A stretch of 19,136 nt of DNA, taken from NCBI GenBank assembly GCA_003456155.1, contig DMPC01000184.1, forward strand, positions 6,468 to 25,603, given 5' to 3'. The stretch is from Actinomycetota bacterium (GTDB taxonomy: Bacteria; Actinomycetota; Actinomycetes; S36-B12). Under the pieces are notes generated by a model. That model saw nothing but the letters and a program-made list of their open reading frames with translations. It was not told where the DNA came from and searched no databases. Position numbers and translations under genes: made by a program. This document shows, in pieces, positions 7,840 through 14,329 of this stretch (positions are counted from its first letter, which is position 1; each line of letters starts with the position of its first letter).

Positions 7840-8262
7840 ATGAGCGAGTTCAACGAGACCGACCTGGCCCGCATCGAGGTCGTCACGGCGCTGTTCGCAG
7901 CGTGGTCCAGCGGGGATGTCGATGCGCCCCGGGCGTACCTCACCGACGAGCCGGTGCTCTGGGACAGCGTCGGCGGTCTCAAGGAGGGCTGGCCGGCGAT
8001 CCGCGAGTACTTCGGCCACGGCCTGGAGCGGTACCCCGATCTTGTCCTCGAGCCCACCGGAGAGTTCTGGGCCCGGCCCGACGGGCTCGCACTGCAGTGG
8101 CAGATGAGCGCCACCGTCATCGATGACTCCATGGGCACCGGGCACCTGGGCAAGAAGTGGATCGTTCCCGGGCTCTCCTTCATCGTCTTCGACGGAATGA
8201 AGGTCGCCGCCGAGTACGACTACCACGACAAGGGCGCCCGCCAGCGCTCACTGGAGTCCTGA
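7840..8262 (+). CDS. SnoaL-like/NTF2-fold protein
   Basis: This small protein (140 aa) has the alpha+beta cone pattern of the SnoaL-like family: helical VVTALFAAWSSGDVDAPRAY, then YLTDEPVLWDSVGG and strand-rich LQWQMSATVIDD and GLSFIVFDGMKVAAEYDYHD. Family members include ketosteroid isomerases, polyketide cyclases, limonene-epoxide hydrolases and dehydratases. No catalytic set can be assigned with confidence here. A conserved-looking C-terminal AEYDYHDKGA is typical of the family's end. AAGGAGCG precedes the ATG. It follows the SDR by 24 nt and converges on the TetR gene, with 33 nt between the stops. Function is likely catalytic in the surrounding catabolic pathway, but this is inference. 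Confidence 0.75.
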   Translation: MSEFNETDLARIEVVTALFAAWSSGDVDAPRAYLTDEPVLWDSVGGLKEGWPAIREYFGHGLERYPDLVLEPTGEFWARPDGLALQWQMSATVIDDSMGTGHLGKKWIVPGLSFIVFDGMKVAAEYDYHDKGARQRSLES

Positions 8263-8283
8263 CCGACCTGCGCAGGCCGTCAG
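8259..8283. terminator. Imperfect hairpin between convergent SnoaL-like and TetR genes
   Basis: CTGAC (8259-8263) pairs with GTCAG (8279-8283), and the self-complementary CCTGCGCAGG lies inside. The stem is interrupted by unpaired bases and has no T tract. Its position just after one stop and 12 nt before the opposing stop suggests weak bidirectional termination. Confidence 0.35.
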
Positions 8284-8295
8284 GCTGCTGAACCG

Positions 8296-8853
8296 TCAGG
8301 CCCAGCGCTCCAGCAGCTCCCCCGCCAGCCGCCGGACCTGAGCCGACGTGATCAGCTGACGGGTCACGAGCCTGCGGTAGAGGAACGGCGCCACCATGTC
8401 CTCGACGCACTGCTGGGCGTCACGCTCCCGATCGATGAGGCCGGCTGCCCGAGCACTGCGCACAACGTCGCTGGCGCGCGAACTGCTCTGGGCGAATACC
8501 CGCTGATGGACATCGGCGAATGCCCCGTCACGCGCGGAGCCCTCGATCAGGGCAACCAGCACGGCCGCGTAGACCGGATCATTGAGTCGACGTGCGTAGT
8601 CGGACAGGTACTCGTGAAGCGCGACAGCAGGATCCCCGCTGACGTCGACCGGCTGCCGGTGCATCAGGTCCTCGAACACCTCGCAGGCGAGTGCGGCCAT
8701 GTCGGGCCAGTTGCGGTAGATGGTGCTGCGCGACACCCCGGACGCCTCAGCGAGCCGGTCAACCGTCAGGCCGCTGACGCCGTCCGCAACGAGAACAGAG
8801 CAGACGGCATCGTGCACCGCCGCCCGGGAACGCTCGTAGCGCGCATCAGTCAT
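8296..8853 (-). CDS. TetR/AcrR-family transcriptional regulator
   Basis: This 185-residue regulator has an N-terminal TetR helix-turn-helix at about residues 8-52: AAVHDAVCSVLVADGVSGLT, then VDRLAEASGVSRSTIYRNWP, whose second helix is the recognition helix. The rest is a helical ligand-binding domain ending AGELLERWA. The longer in-frame reading up to 9015 lies inside the upstream kinase gene and lacks TetR character, so the ATG at 8853 is chosen. That ATG overlaps the kinase stop by four bases (ATGA), indicating translational coupling. The gene is the last of an epimerase-kinase-TetR operon, which has a GGACA-N3-TGTCC operator candidate at its promoter (11067-11079), so autoregulation is plausible. 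The ligand is unknown and probably a pathway substrate or CoA ester. Confidence 0.9.
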   Translation of the reverse strand: MTDARYERSRAAVHDAVCSVLVADGVSGLTVDRLAEASGVSRSTIYRNWPDMAALACEVFEDLMHRQPVDVSGDPAVALHEYLSDYARRLNDPVYAAVLVALIEGSARDGAFADVHQRVFAQSSSRASDVVRSARAAGLIDRERDAQQCVEDMVAPFLYRRLVTRQLITSAQVRRLAGELLERWA

Positions 8854-10049
8854 GCGCAGGTGATCTCCGTCAGCTGGGACAGGAAACGCAGGTGCACGGC
8901 GACCCCGATCGCCAGCTGGTCGACCGTGCGCCGTGGGCCCCGCTCGAAGACCGAGCGGGCGGAGAGGTTCACGCAGGCTCCGCGGTAGTGGTTGTAGGCC
9001 AGCCACATCCGCCACTGATCATCGCTGTACTCGATGCCCGCGACCTCACGCAGTCGCGCCTTCCACGCAGCGCCGTCCATGATGCGTCTGCCGCGGATGA
9101 GCGCGAGATAGGCCCAGTCCTCAGCGGCATCTCCCACGTGCGCGAACTCCCAGTCGATGGTGGTGAGGCCGCGATCCTCGTCGAACAGCGCGTTGCCCGG
9201 GCCGGCATCACCGTGAACGATGACGGACGGCCCCGTCGGCTTCAGATGCTCCTGAAGCCAGTCCGCGCCATGCTCGACGAGGGGCAGTTCCGGTGCATGG
9301 CGGCGGTACATCCGACGCCAGCTCTCGATGTTGTCCGACACCACCTGCTCAGGGCTGCGGCCCGATGCATCCAGGACGGAGACGGGAACGCGATGCAGTT
9401 CCACGACCGAGCGGATGATGTCGTCGAGCCCCTGATCGTCCAGCCGCACCACACCGGGGACCTCCTCCATCACGAAGAAGGGCTCTCCAAGGATCCGGCC
9501 GGTGTCCTCCACGAGCTCCACCGCGGGCACGGAGAATCCGGCCTCACGCAGCGCACGCATCGAGCGCACCTCCGTGACGGAGTCGGTGCCGAACATGCCG
9601 CCCTGCTCGATCCGCACGATCACTCGGCGGTCCACGCCTGCCTGACGAATCGTCGCGCGCCACATGCGGCGCGAGAACCCGCCTCCGATGACCGTCGCTT
9701 CGATCACCTCGACCGGCTCACCGGCCTGCTCGGTGAGCCAGCGAGCCAGGTGACCCCGCTCGACCTCCGCCACCGTGACCGCCAGGTGCTCGATGCTGGT
9801 GTCGTGGCTGGTGAAGGCCCCCATCAGGGGTGCTGCAGCGGCAACATCCATCGCGAGCCACCTCTGCAGCTCGGCCAGCGGGACATCCTCCCGGCTCAGT
9901 CGGTCCCGGCGTCCCGGCCAGGGATCGTCACCCCGCTCGTCGAGGTAGCGGCCCACGGCAGCCCACTGCTCGGCAGAACCCAGGGATGCGTCGTTCCGCC
10001 CGTCAGTGATCGCCTGACGGATAATCGCCTCGGGGACGAGCGCCTCCAT
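8850..10049 (-). CDS. APH-fold phosphotransferase family protein with N-terminal extension
   Basis: This 399-residue protein has an aminoglycoside-phosphotransferase/choline-kinase fold from about residue 102 to the end: glycine-rich VIGGGFSRRMW, VIVRIEQG, the catalytic Brenner motif HGDAGPGNALF (Asp281, Asn286) and the metal-binding IDWEF (Asp299). Such proteins in catabolic clusters (LvaA, ACAD10/11 N-domains) phosphorylate hydroxyacyl-CoAs rather than antibiotics. The first 100 residues are not part of the kinase fold and match no domain I recognise. They are largely helical, with a charged segment at 38-55 and an Ala-rich one at 64-80. The start ATG overlaps the epimerase stop by one base (TGATG), and the stop overlaps the TetR start. 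The substrate is unknown. Confidence 0.82.
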   Translation of the reverse strand: MEALVPEAIIRQAITDGRNDASLGSAEQWAAVGRYLDERGDDPWPGRRDRLSREDVPLAELQRWLAMDVAAAAPLMGAFTSHDTSIEHLAVTVAEVERGHLARWLTEQAGEPVEVIEATVIGGGFSRRMWRATIRQAGVDRRVIVRIEQGGMFGTDSVTEVRSMRALREAGFSVPAVELVEDTGRILGEPFFVMEEVPGVVRLDDQGLDDIIRSVVELHRVPVSVLDASGRSPEQVVSDNIESWRRMYRRHAPELPLVEHGADWLQEHLKPTGPSVIVHGDAGPGNALFDEDRGLTTIDWEFAHVGDAAEDWAYLALIRGRRIMDGAAWKARLREVAGIEYSDDQWRMWLAYNHYRGACVNLSARSVFERGPRRTVDQLAIGVAVHLRFLSQLTEITCA

Positions 10050-11050
10050 CAGCGCACTCGCAGCTCGCCCGCGACCTGCGCTTCGAGGGCGAAGTCATAA
10101 CCCGCACCCCACACCGGGTCGGCGAGCTGATCGGGCGCGTCGACCAGAGGGCTCGAGCAGAACCACTCGTACGTCTCCCGATACCCGGCCTCGATGCCAC
10201 GCTCGGCCGTGAGCCCGAGCTGCTGAGCCTTGTCGACGGACAGGATCCCGTGGTGCTTCACACCGAAGAGGTGCCCGTAGAGGGGCTTTCGATCGGTGTA
10301 CCCCGTCGGCACCTCGAGAAGGTCGGGCTCGGCTCCGACGATGCCGGCGAGCAGTGCCGTCCAGGCACGAGCGGAAGCACCCTGCCCCGTGATGTTCACG
10401 ACCTCGCCCACCGCTGCGGGCAAATGCGCCATCTCGAACAGGTTCAGGCAGAGGTCATCGACATGCCCGTAGCTCGTGGTGACGAGCCCCTCATGCGGCA
10501 GCAGGATCGGCAGGCCGCGACGCAGTCGCAGGAACATGGCCGCCTCCATGTCGAGGATGTTGTTGTCCGGCCCGTAGATCGCGGCCGGACGAGCGACCGA
10601 GCCGGGGAAGCCGGTCTGCGCCTGACGATCGAGGATGGCCCGCTCGGCGTGGGCCTTGAACCCGCCGTAGGTGGTCACGGGATCACGGGTCGTCGGGGCA
10701 TCCTCCGTCCAGGGCATGACGCCGCTGGGCTCGTAGGCCATGATCGAGGAGACGAAGACGTAGGCCCCGACCCGGCCGTCGAGCAGGGCGATCAGCTCCT
10801 CGAAGTGCCCGCCACCCGCGGCCATCACGAAGCCGGACACGTCGATGACCGCATCCCACTCGGTGCCCTCGAGGGCCGTGCGCATGGATTCAGTGCTCGT
10901 GCGGTCACCGACGATGTGCTGCACCCCTGCAGGCAGCTCCGTGGCGGTGCGGCCTCGGTTGAGCACGGCCACGTCACCGCCCTCACGGATCAGGCGATCG
11001 ATCATGCGCCGACCGACGAACGTGCTGCCACCGAGGATGAGGGTCGCCAT
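10049..11050 (-). CDS. NAD-dependent epimerase/dehydratase-like (extended/atypical SDR)
   Basis: This 333-residue protein begins MATLILGGSTFVGRRMIDRL, a GGSTFVGR dinucleotide-binding loop typical of atypical extended SDRs. Ser101/Ser102 (VFVSSIMAY), Tyr128 and Lys132 (TYGGFK) complete an SDR catalytic set, and ARPAAIYGPDNN is the family's substrate-pocket strand. Despite the family name, a sugar-nucleotide substrate is not implied: no sugar-nucleotide genes are near and the context is catabolic. The stop overlaps the kinase start by one base. It is first in an epimerase-kinase-TetR operon. The ribosome site is poor, and a TATAGA box lies only 11-16 nt before the ATG, so the mRNA probably has almost no leader. 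Confidence 0.85.
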   Translation of the reverse strand: MATLILGGSTFVGRRMIDRLIREGGDVAVLNRGRTATELPAGVQHIVGDRTSTESMRTALEGTEWDAVIDVSGFVMAAGGGHFEELIALLDGRVGAYVFVSSIMAYEPSGVMPWTEDAPTTRDPVTTYGGFKAHAERAILDRQAQTGFPGSVARPAAIYGPDNNILDMEAAMFLRLRRGLPILLPHEGLVTTSYGHVDDLCLNLFEMAHLPAAVGEVVNITGQGASARAWTALLAGIVGAEPDLLEVPTGYTDRKPLYGHLFGVKHHGILSVDKAQQLGLTAERGIEAGYRETYEWFCSSPLVDAPDQLADPVWGAGYDFALEAQVAGELRVR

Positions 11051-11060
11051 GGCCGGTGAC

Positions 11061-11066
11061 TCTATA
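11061..11066 (-). promoter_or_regulatory. Candidate -10 box of the epimerase-kinase-TetR operon
   Basis: TATAGA on the minus strand ends 10 nt before the epimerase ATG. Transcription would begin about 4 nt before the start codon, giving a near-leaderless mRNA. This agrees with the lack of a clear ribosome site. The -35 region is not recognisable; the inverted repeat at 11067-11079 occupies the spacer. Confidence 0.5.
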
Positions 11067-11079
11067 GGACAATCTGTCC
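11067..11079. promoter_or_regulatory. Candidate operator, GGACA-N3-TGTCC
   Basis: GGACAATCTGTCC is a perfect 5-bp inverted repeat with a 3-bp centre, and partial symmetry extends to TATA...CACA outside. It abuts the minus-strand -10 box and covers the -35 area of the plus-strand promoter, so one bound dimer could repress both divergent operons. The TetR at 8296-8853, in the minus-strand operon, is the natural candidate ligand-responsive repressor. Confidence 0.5.
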
Positions 11080-11099
11080 CACAACTAGCCAGTCCTCGC

Positions 11100-11105
11100 T
11101 AGGCT
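11100..11105 (+). promoter_or_regulatory. Candidate -10 box for the AttH/CrtC-like operon, leaderless
   Basis: TAGGCT is followed by six bases and then the ATG at 11112. Standard -10 geometry puts the first transcribed base on the A of the ATG, giving a leaderless mRNA. There is no ribosome site before this ATG, which fits. The -35 region is weak and overlaps the GGACA-N3-TGTCC repeat. Confidence 0.5.
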
Positions 11106-11111
11106 CGACCC

Positions 11112-12236
11112 ATGAGCGATCCCGGACGCCTGACGCGCATGGATGAGTATCCGCGCCACCAGGTCGGCGGCACCTTCGACTCCGTCGTCAGCGACTCCGT
11201 CCACTGGAACGACGGCTTCTACTTCACGCTCGGCGACCAGCGGACGGGTGCGTCCCTCTTCGCCGCGATCCGGCTCTACGCCAACACCGACGTCATGGAC
11301 GGTTTCGCCTGCGTGACCGTCGACGGCCGCCAGCACAACGCCCGCTGGTCACGCCGACTCCGTCCTCGGAACGACGACATCTCGGTCGGTCCGCTGAGCC
11401 TCGACATCGTCTCCCCGCTGCAGGAACTGCGCCTCTCCTGCCAGGAGAACCCCTTCGGCATCGGCTTCGACCTCCATTGGCGCGGGCTCCACGAGCCCCA
11501 CCTGGAGGACCGCGTCGTCCGCTACTCCGGCGGTCGCAAGGTCTACGACCGAACCAACTACGACCAGTGCTGCGAAGTCACCGGCACCATCACGGTCGGC
11601 GACCGGGCCCTCACCGTGACCCCCGAGACCTGGATCGGGGTGCGCGACCACTCGTGGGGGCTGGGACGAACAGGAGGCACCTCGGACGGCATCGCCCCCG
11701 TGACCGGTCGCGATCCACGACGAGGGTTCGCCATGCGCCAGTGGACGATGGTGCGCATGCCCGACCGCGTCATGTTCTGGCAGTTCCATCAGCAGGCCGA
11801 CGGCTCCGTCGACGGATTCGAGGGGGTCGTGATCCCCCTCGATCCGGCCGCGCCGCGCTGGAGGTACGCGTCCGGCCGCGCCACCGCCACTCGGGTCGAT
11901 GGGCTGCCCCGGGCGGCGGACACGACCGTCGAGCTCACCCGGGACGACGGCACGGTCGACCGCTTCCTGCTCACACCGGTCGGCTGGCCGGTCTACCTGC
12001 AGGGAGGCGGCTACCACGACGGGTTCGCGGATCGACGCGGTCGCGGCGTCTACCGCGGAGACGACCACCAGGAGGGCGAGGCCTGGGACGTCACCCACCC
12101 GACCCTGGTCGGCGACCCCTCCGGCTGGTTCCGGCAGCGCGAGGACGCCTGGGCGGAGAACTTCGCCACCTGCGTGAACCTGGACGATGACGACGACCGC
12201 GGCTTCGGCCATCTCGAGTGCGTGCTCGCCCCATGA
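11112..12236 (+). CDS. AttH/CrtC-like lipocalin-fold protein (possibly DUF7064/7065 type)
   Basis: This 374-residue, tryptophan- and Asp-rich, beta-strand-dominated cytoplasmic protein has no signal peptide. The central WIGVRDHSWG (174-183) is the hallmark of the AttH / hydroxyneurosporene-dehydrogenase (CrtC-like) superfamily, where the RDHSWG turn lies in a double-lipocalin fold. Preceding strands include VHWNDGFYFTLGD and NPFGIGFDLHWRGLHEPH, and FAMRQWTMVRMPDRVMFWQF follows. CrtC hydrates carotenoid double bonds, but most actinobacterial relatives have no assigned reaction. The gene is first in a four-gene operon with a SnoaL-like protein, an APH-fold kinase and a small helical protein, so a role in handling a hydrophobic ring or isoprenoid-like substrate is conceivable. 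The stop overlaps the next ATG by four bases. The family call is from the motif only. Confidence 0.65.
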   Translation: MSDPGRLTRMDEYPRHQVGGTFDSVVSDSVHWNDGFYFTLGDQRTGASLFAAIRLYANTDVMDGFACVTVDGRQHNARWSRRLRPRNDDISVGPLSLDIVSPLQELRLSCQENPFGIGFDLHWRGLHEPHLEDRVVRYSGGRKVYDRTNYDQCCEVTGTITVGDRALTVTPETWIGVRDHSWGLGRTGGTSDGIAPVTGRDPRRGFAMRQWTMVRMPDRVMFWQFHQQADGSVDGFEGVVIPLDPAAPRWRYASGRATATRVDGLPRAADTTVELTRDDGTVDRFLLTPVGWPVYLQGGGYHDGFADRRGRGVYRGDDHQEGEAWDVTHPTLVGDPSGWFRQREDAWAENFATCVNLDDDDDRGFGHLECVLAP

Positions 12237-12736
12237 GCGGGTACCCGCTGCAGCGACTGGCCGACGAGGCCGAGATCCGCGCGCTCTCCGCCACCTACGC
12301 CCGCGGCCTCGACCGCCACGACCGCGACCTCGTGAGGTCGGTGTTCTCCGAGGATGCCACCACGCACTACGGAGCCTTCCGCGGCGGACCGGATGAGATG
12401 GCCGACATGGCGATGCTGGCGCTGAGCGCCTACCGGGCGACGCAGCACCTGCTCGGTCAGATCCTCCTCACGATCGACGGGGACACCGCGGTGGGCGAGG
12501 TCTACTTCCAGGCCTTCCACCAGCACGCAGCAGAGGACTTCGACCGGTTCATCAGCGGACGCTACGTCGACCGCTACGCACGAACAGCCGACGGCTGGCG
12601 CATGACTCACCGGACAGAGGTCGTCGACTGGACGCGCACCGAGCCGACGGCGAACCAGTACTTCACCAAGCGTCCGGAGACGGTCCGGGGCAAGCGCGAT
12701 CACACGGACCTCAGTTACCACGCACACGAGGCCTGA
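12233..12736 (+). CDS. SnoaL-like domain protein (BaiE/dehydratase-type NTF2 fold)
   Basis: This 167-residue protein has the SnoaL-like/'bile-acid 7-alpha-dehydratase type' pattern: LADEAEIRALSATYARGLDR, then VRSVFSEDATTHYGAF, ATQHLLGQILLTIDGDTAVG and the FISGRYVDRYARTADGWRMT strand pair. The Tyr in the first helix, Asp-Ala in SEDAT and the His in TQHL correspond to positions that form the active site of this subgroup, which includes dehydratases and isomerases. The ATG at 12233 is chosen because it forms an ATGA overlap with the upstream stop; a start at 12218 lies inside the upstream gene. It is the second gene of the operon, 25 nt before the kinase gene. It is one of three SnoaL-fold proteins in the window. 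Confidence 0.82.
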   Translation: MSGYPLQRLADEAEIRALSATYARGLDRHDRDLVRSVFSEDATTHYGAFRGGPDEMADMAMLALSAYRATQHLLGQILLTIDGDTAVGEVYFQAFHQHAAEDFDRFISGRYVDRYARTADGWRMTHRTEVVDWTRTEPTANQYFTKRPETVRGKRDHTDLSYHAHEA

Positions 12737-12761
12737 CACCTCACGACGAAAGGAAGCACGC

Positions 12762-13769
12762 ATGGATGTAGAGCGCTTTCAGGCATTCCTGGATGCCGTC
12801 GAACCGGATCGCGGAGCGACCGTGCTCTCCGCGGCCCCTGTGCCCGGTGGCTACAGCCGTGACACCGTCATGGCGGAGGTCAGATGGGCCGATGGCAGCA
12901 GCGAGCGGTTCGTGCTGCGCGGAGATCCGCCCATCGAAGGCAGCGTCTTCCGCAGCGACCGCGCCGCGGAGTGGGCGATGCTGCAGGCGGTGAAGGATCT
13001 CCCGGACTTCCGCATCCCCGCCCCCCGCTACTTCGATGCGACCGGGGAGTACATGGGTTGCCCCTGCATCGTTTCCGAGGCCATCGACTCGACGTCCATG
13101 CAGAAGTTCCTCGACACCGGGCCCGACCTGGACAAGGCCCGCGAGGACTTCGTCGCCATCATGGCCTCGGCGCACAACACGCCTCTCGAGAGCATCGACG
13201 CGAGCATCGAGCGCCCGTCCGACTGGCGAGAGCACCTCGAGGATGTCATCGCCAACTTCGAGAGGATGCTCGAGGCCGCGGGCGAGGATGACCCGATCCT
13301 GCGGTACACGCTCAAGAAGATCCGGATGAACATCCCGCCAGAGGTCCCCATGACGCTGGTGCACGGAGATCTGCAGCCCGGAAACTTCTTGCTCTCAGAG
13401 GGCACAGATCCCTACATCATCGACTGGGAGTTCTCCCGCATCGGCGACCCGCGACTCGACATCGGCTACTACCTGCAGATTCCGATGCCGCCGCACCTCT
13501 ACCACCCGGACCCTGAGACATTCCTCGCGAGCTACCGCGCGCTCACCGGACTCACCGAGGAGCAGATCAACCCGGCGATCGCCCGCTACTTCCTGCTGCT
13601 CGGCACGAGCCACCTGATGCTCGACATCATCCAGGGATCCGAGGATGTGACCCAGGGTCATCATCGCGGCGTCATGGGCACCTTCCTGATGACCGCCTAC
13701 GCCCACTTCCACCGGCTCTACCTCGACTACGCCCTTGATCTGCCCTACACCTCGGAGGCCCACCGATGA
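12762..13769 (+). CDS. APH-fold phosphotransferase (LvaA-like kinase candidate)
   Basis: This 335-residue kinase-fold protein has the nucleotide loop VPGGYSRDTVMAEV (27-40), Arg53 in RFVLRGDPP, the Brenner motif HGDLQPGNFLL (Asp203, Asn208) and the metal-binding IIDWEFSRIGDPRLDIGYY (Asp221). The VLRGDPP and GDPRLDIGYYL forms are those of the ACAD10/LvaA-type group, whose characterised members phosphorylate the hydroxyl of 4-hydroxyacyl-CoAs. GAAAGGAAG precedes the ATG. Its last four bases (ATGA) overlap a small downstream gene, the arrangement of lvaA and its obligatory partner lvaB. The substrate could be a hydroxyacyl-CoA from the Rieske/SDR pathway; that is inference. It is clearly a paralogue of the kinase at 8850-10049 but lacks that gene's N-terminal extension. 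Confidence 0.87.
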   Translation: MDVERFQAFLDAVEPDRGATVLSAAPVPGGYSRDTVMAEVRWADGSSERFVLRGDPPIEGSVFRSDRAAEWAMLQAVKDLPDFRIPAPRYFDATGEYMGCPCIVSEAIDSTSMQKFLDTGPDLDKAREDFVAIMASAHNTPLESIDASIERPSDWREHLEDVIANFERMLEAAGEDDPILRYTLKKIRMNIPPEVPMTLVHGDLQPGNFLLSEGTDPYIIDWEFSRIGDPRLDIGYYLQIPMPPHLYHPDPETFLASYRALTGLTEEQINPAIARYFLLLGTSHLMLDIIQGSEDVTQGHHRGVMGTFLMTAYAHFHRLYLDYALDLPYTSEAHR

Positions 13770-14227
13770 TCACTCGCCCATCCACCTCACGGGTCCTGGA
13801 GGACGTCGTCGAGGAGCTCACCCGCGACATCATGCCGAGTCTGACCGATCCGGCCCAGCAGATCCGACTGCACATGCTGATGATCGTCCTCAACGACTGC
13901 GCCAATGCCAGCGAGCGCGAGATCTCGGTGATGCGCGGGGAGATTCCGCAGTACCTCGGCTTCGCGAGCGACGTCGCCGCGGCAACAGGAGATCCCGGTG
14001 TTGCTGCAGCGGTGGAGGCCGGCCAGATGGGGGATTCGCTGGTCCTGTCGGACGTGATCGACGACTACCAGCGGGCCAGTCGGGCCTTCTCGACGGCGAT
14101 GGACCTGGTGATGGACACGGTCAACCGGGACTTCATCGAGCGCGGCGAGGACATCCTGCGCATGCGGATGGACAACGAGCGGGCGATCCTCAGCGGCGTG
14201 GCCGCCGTCGGTCGATCGGCCAGCTGA
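13766..14227 (+). CDS. Small helical protein coupled to kinase (possible DUF6285/LvaB-like partner)
   Basis: This 153-residue, nearly all-helical protein has no membrane segment. It starts MITRPSTSRVLEDVVEELTR, continues QIRLHMLMIVLNDCANASER, and ends with an amphipathic helix (VNRDFIERGEDILRMRMDNE). I recognise no firm domain. Position is the main clue: it overlaps the upstream kinase by four bases. In many genomes the gene after an LvaA-type kinase encodes a small helical DUF6285-type protein needed for kinase activity. The pattern of Leu/Val at the start and the NDxANxSERE segment is loosely compatible with that family, but the protein is longer than usual. It ends the plus-strand operon and converges on the Rieske operon across a large hairpin. 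Confidence 0.7.
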   Translation: MITRPSTSRVLEDVVEELTRDIMPSLTDPAQQIRLHMLMIVLNDCANASEREISVMRGEIPQYLGFASDVAAATGDPGVAAAVEAGQMGDSLVLSDVIDDYQRASRAFSTAMDLVMDTVNRDFIERGEDILRMRMDNERAILSGVAAVGRSAS

Positions 14228-14241
14228 ACCACCCCGGCGCA

Positions 14242-14329
14242 GACTGACCGTCGAGAGCCAGCGAATGGTCGCGACACGCCCGAGAATCGGCGTGTCACGC
14301 GACCATTCGCTGGCTCTCGACGGTCAGTC
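14242..14329. repeat. Large near-perfect inverted repeat / hairpin
   Basis: The left arm 14242-14273 is perfectly complementary to 14298-14329 (32 bp, starting GACTGACCGTCGAGAGCC). Inside it a further 7 bp pair (ACACGCC at 14274-14280 with GGCGTGT at 14289-14295), leaving an 8-nt loop and a 2-nt bulge (CA, 14296-14297). The stem totals 39 bp in 88 nt. It lies between convergent operons, and its right arm includes the stop codon (14324-14326) and last Asp codon of the SDR. There is no T tract. It could be a bidirectional terminator, but the length is far beyond the usual 8-15 bp and suggests a dispersed palindromic repeat (REP/MITE-like). Confidence 0.9.

Noticed and set aside
8854..9015. N-terminal extension of the TetR gene to 9015
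   Set aside because: The extra 54 residues are Arg/Pro-rich and lie inside the kinase gene. The TetR domain begins right after the ATG at 8853, which is ATGA-coupled to the kinase stop.
8850..13769. Aminoglycoside resistance by the two APH-fold proteins
   Set aside because: Both have the general kinase fold, but their sequence style and catabolic neighbours fit LvaA/ACAD10-type substrate kinases. Nothing points to antibiotic modification.
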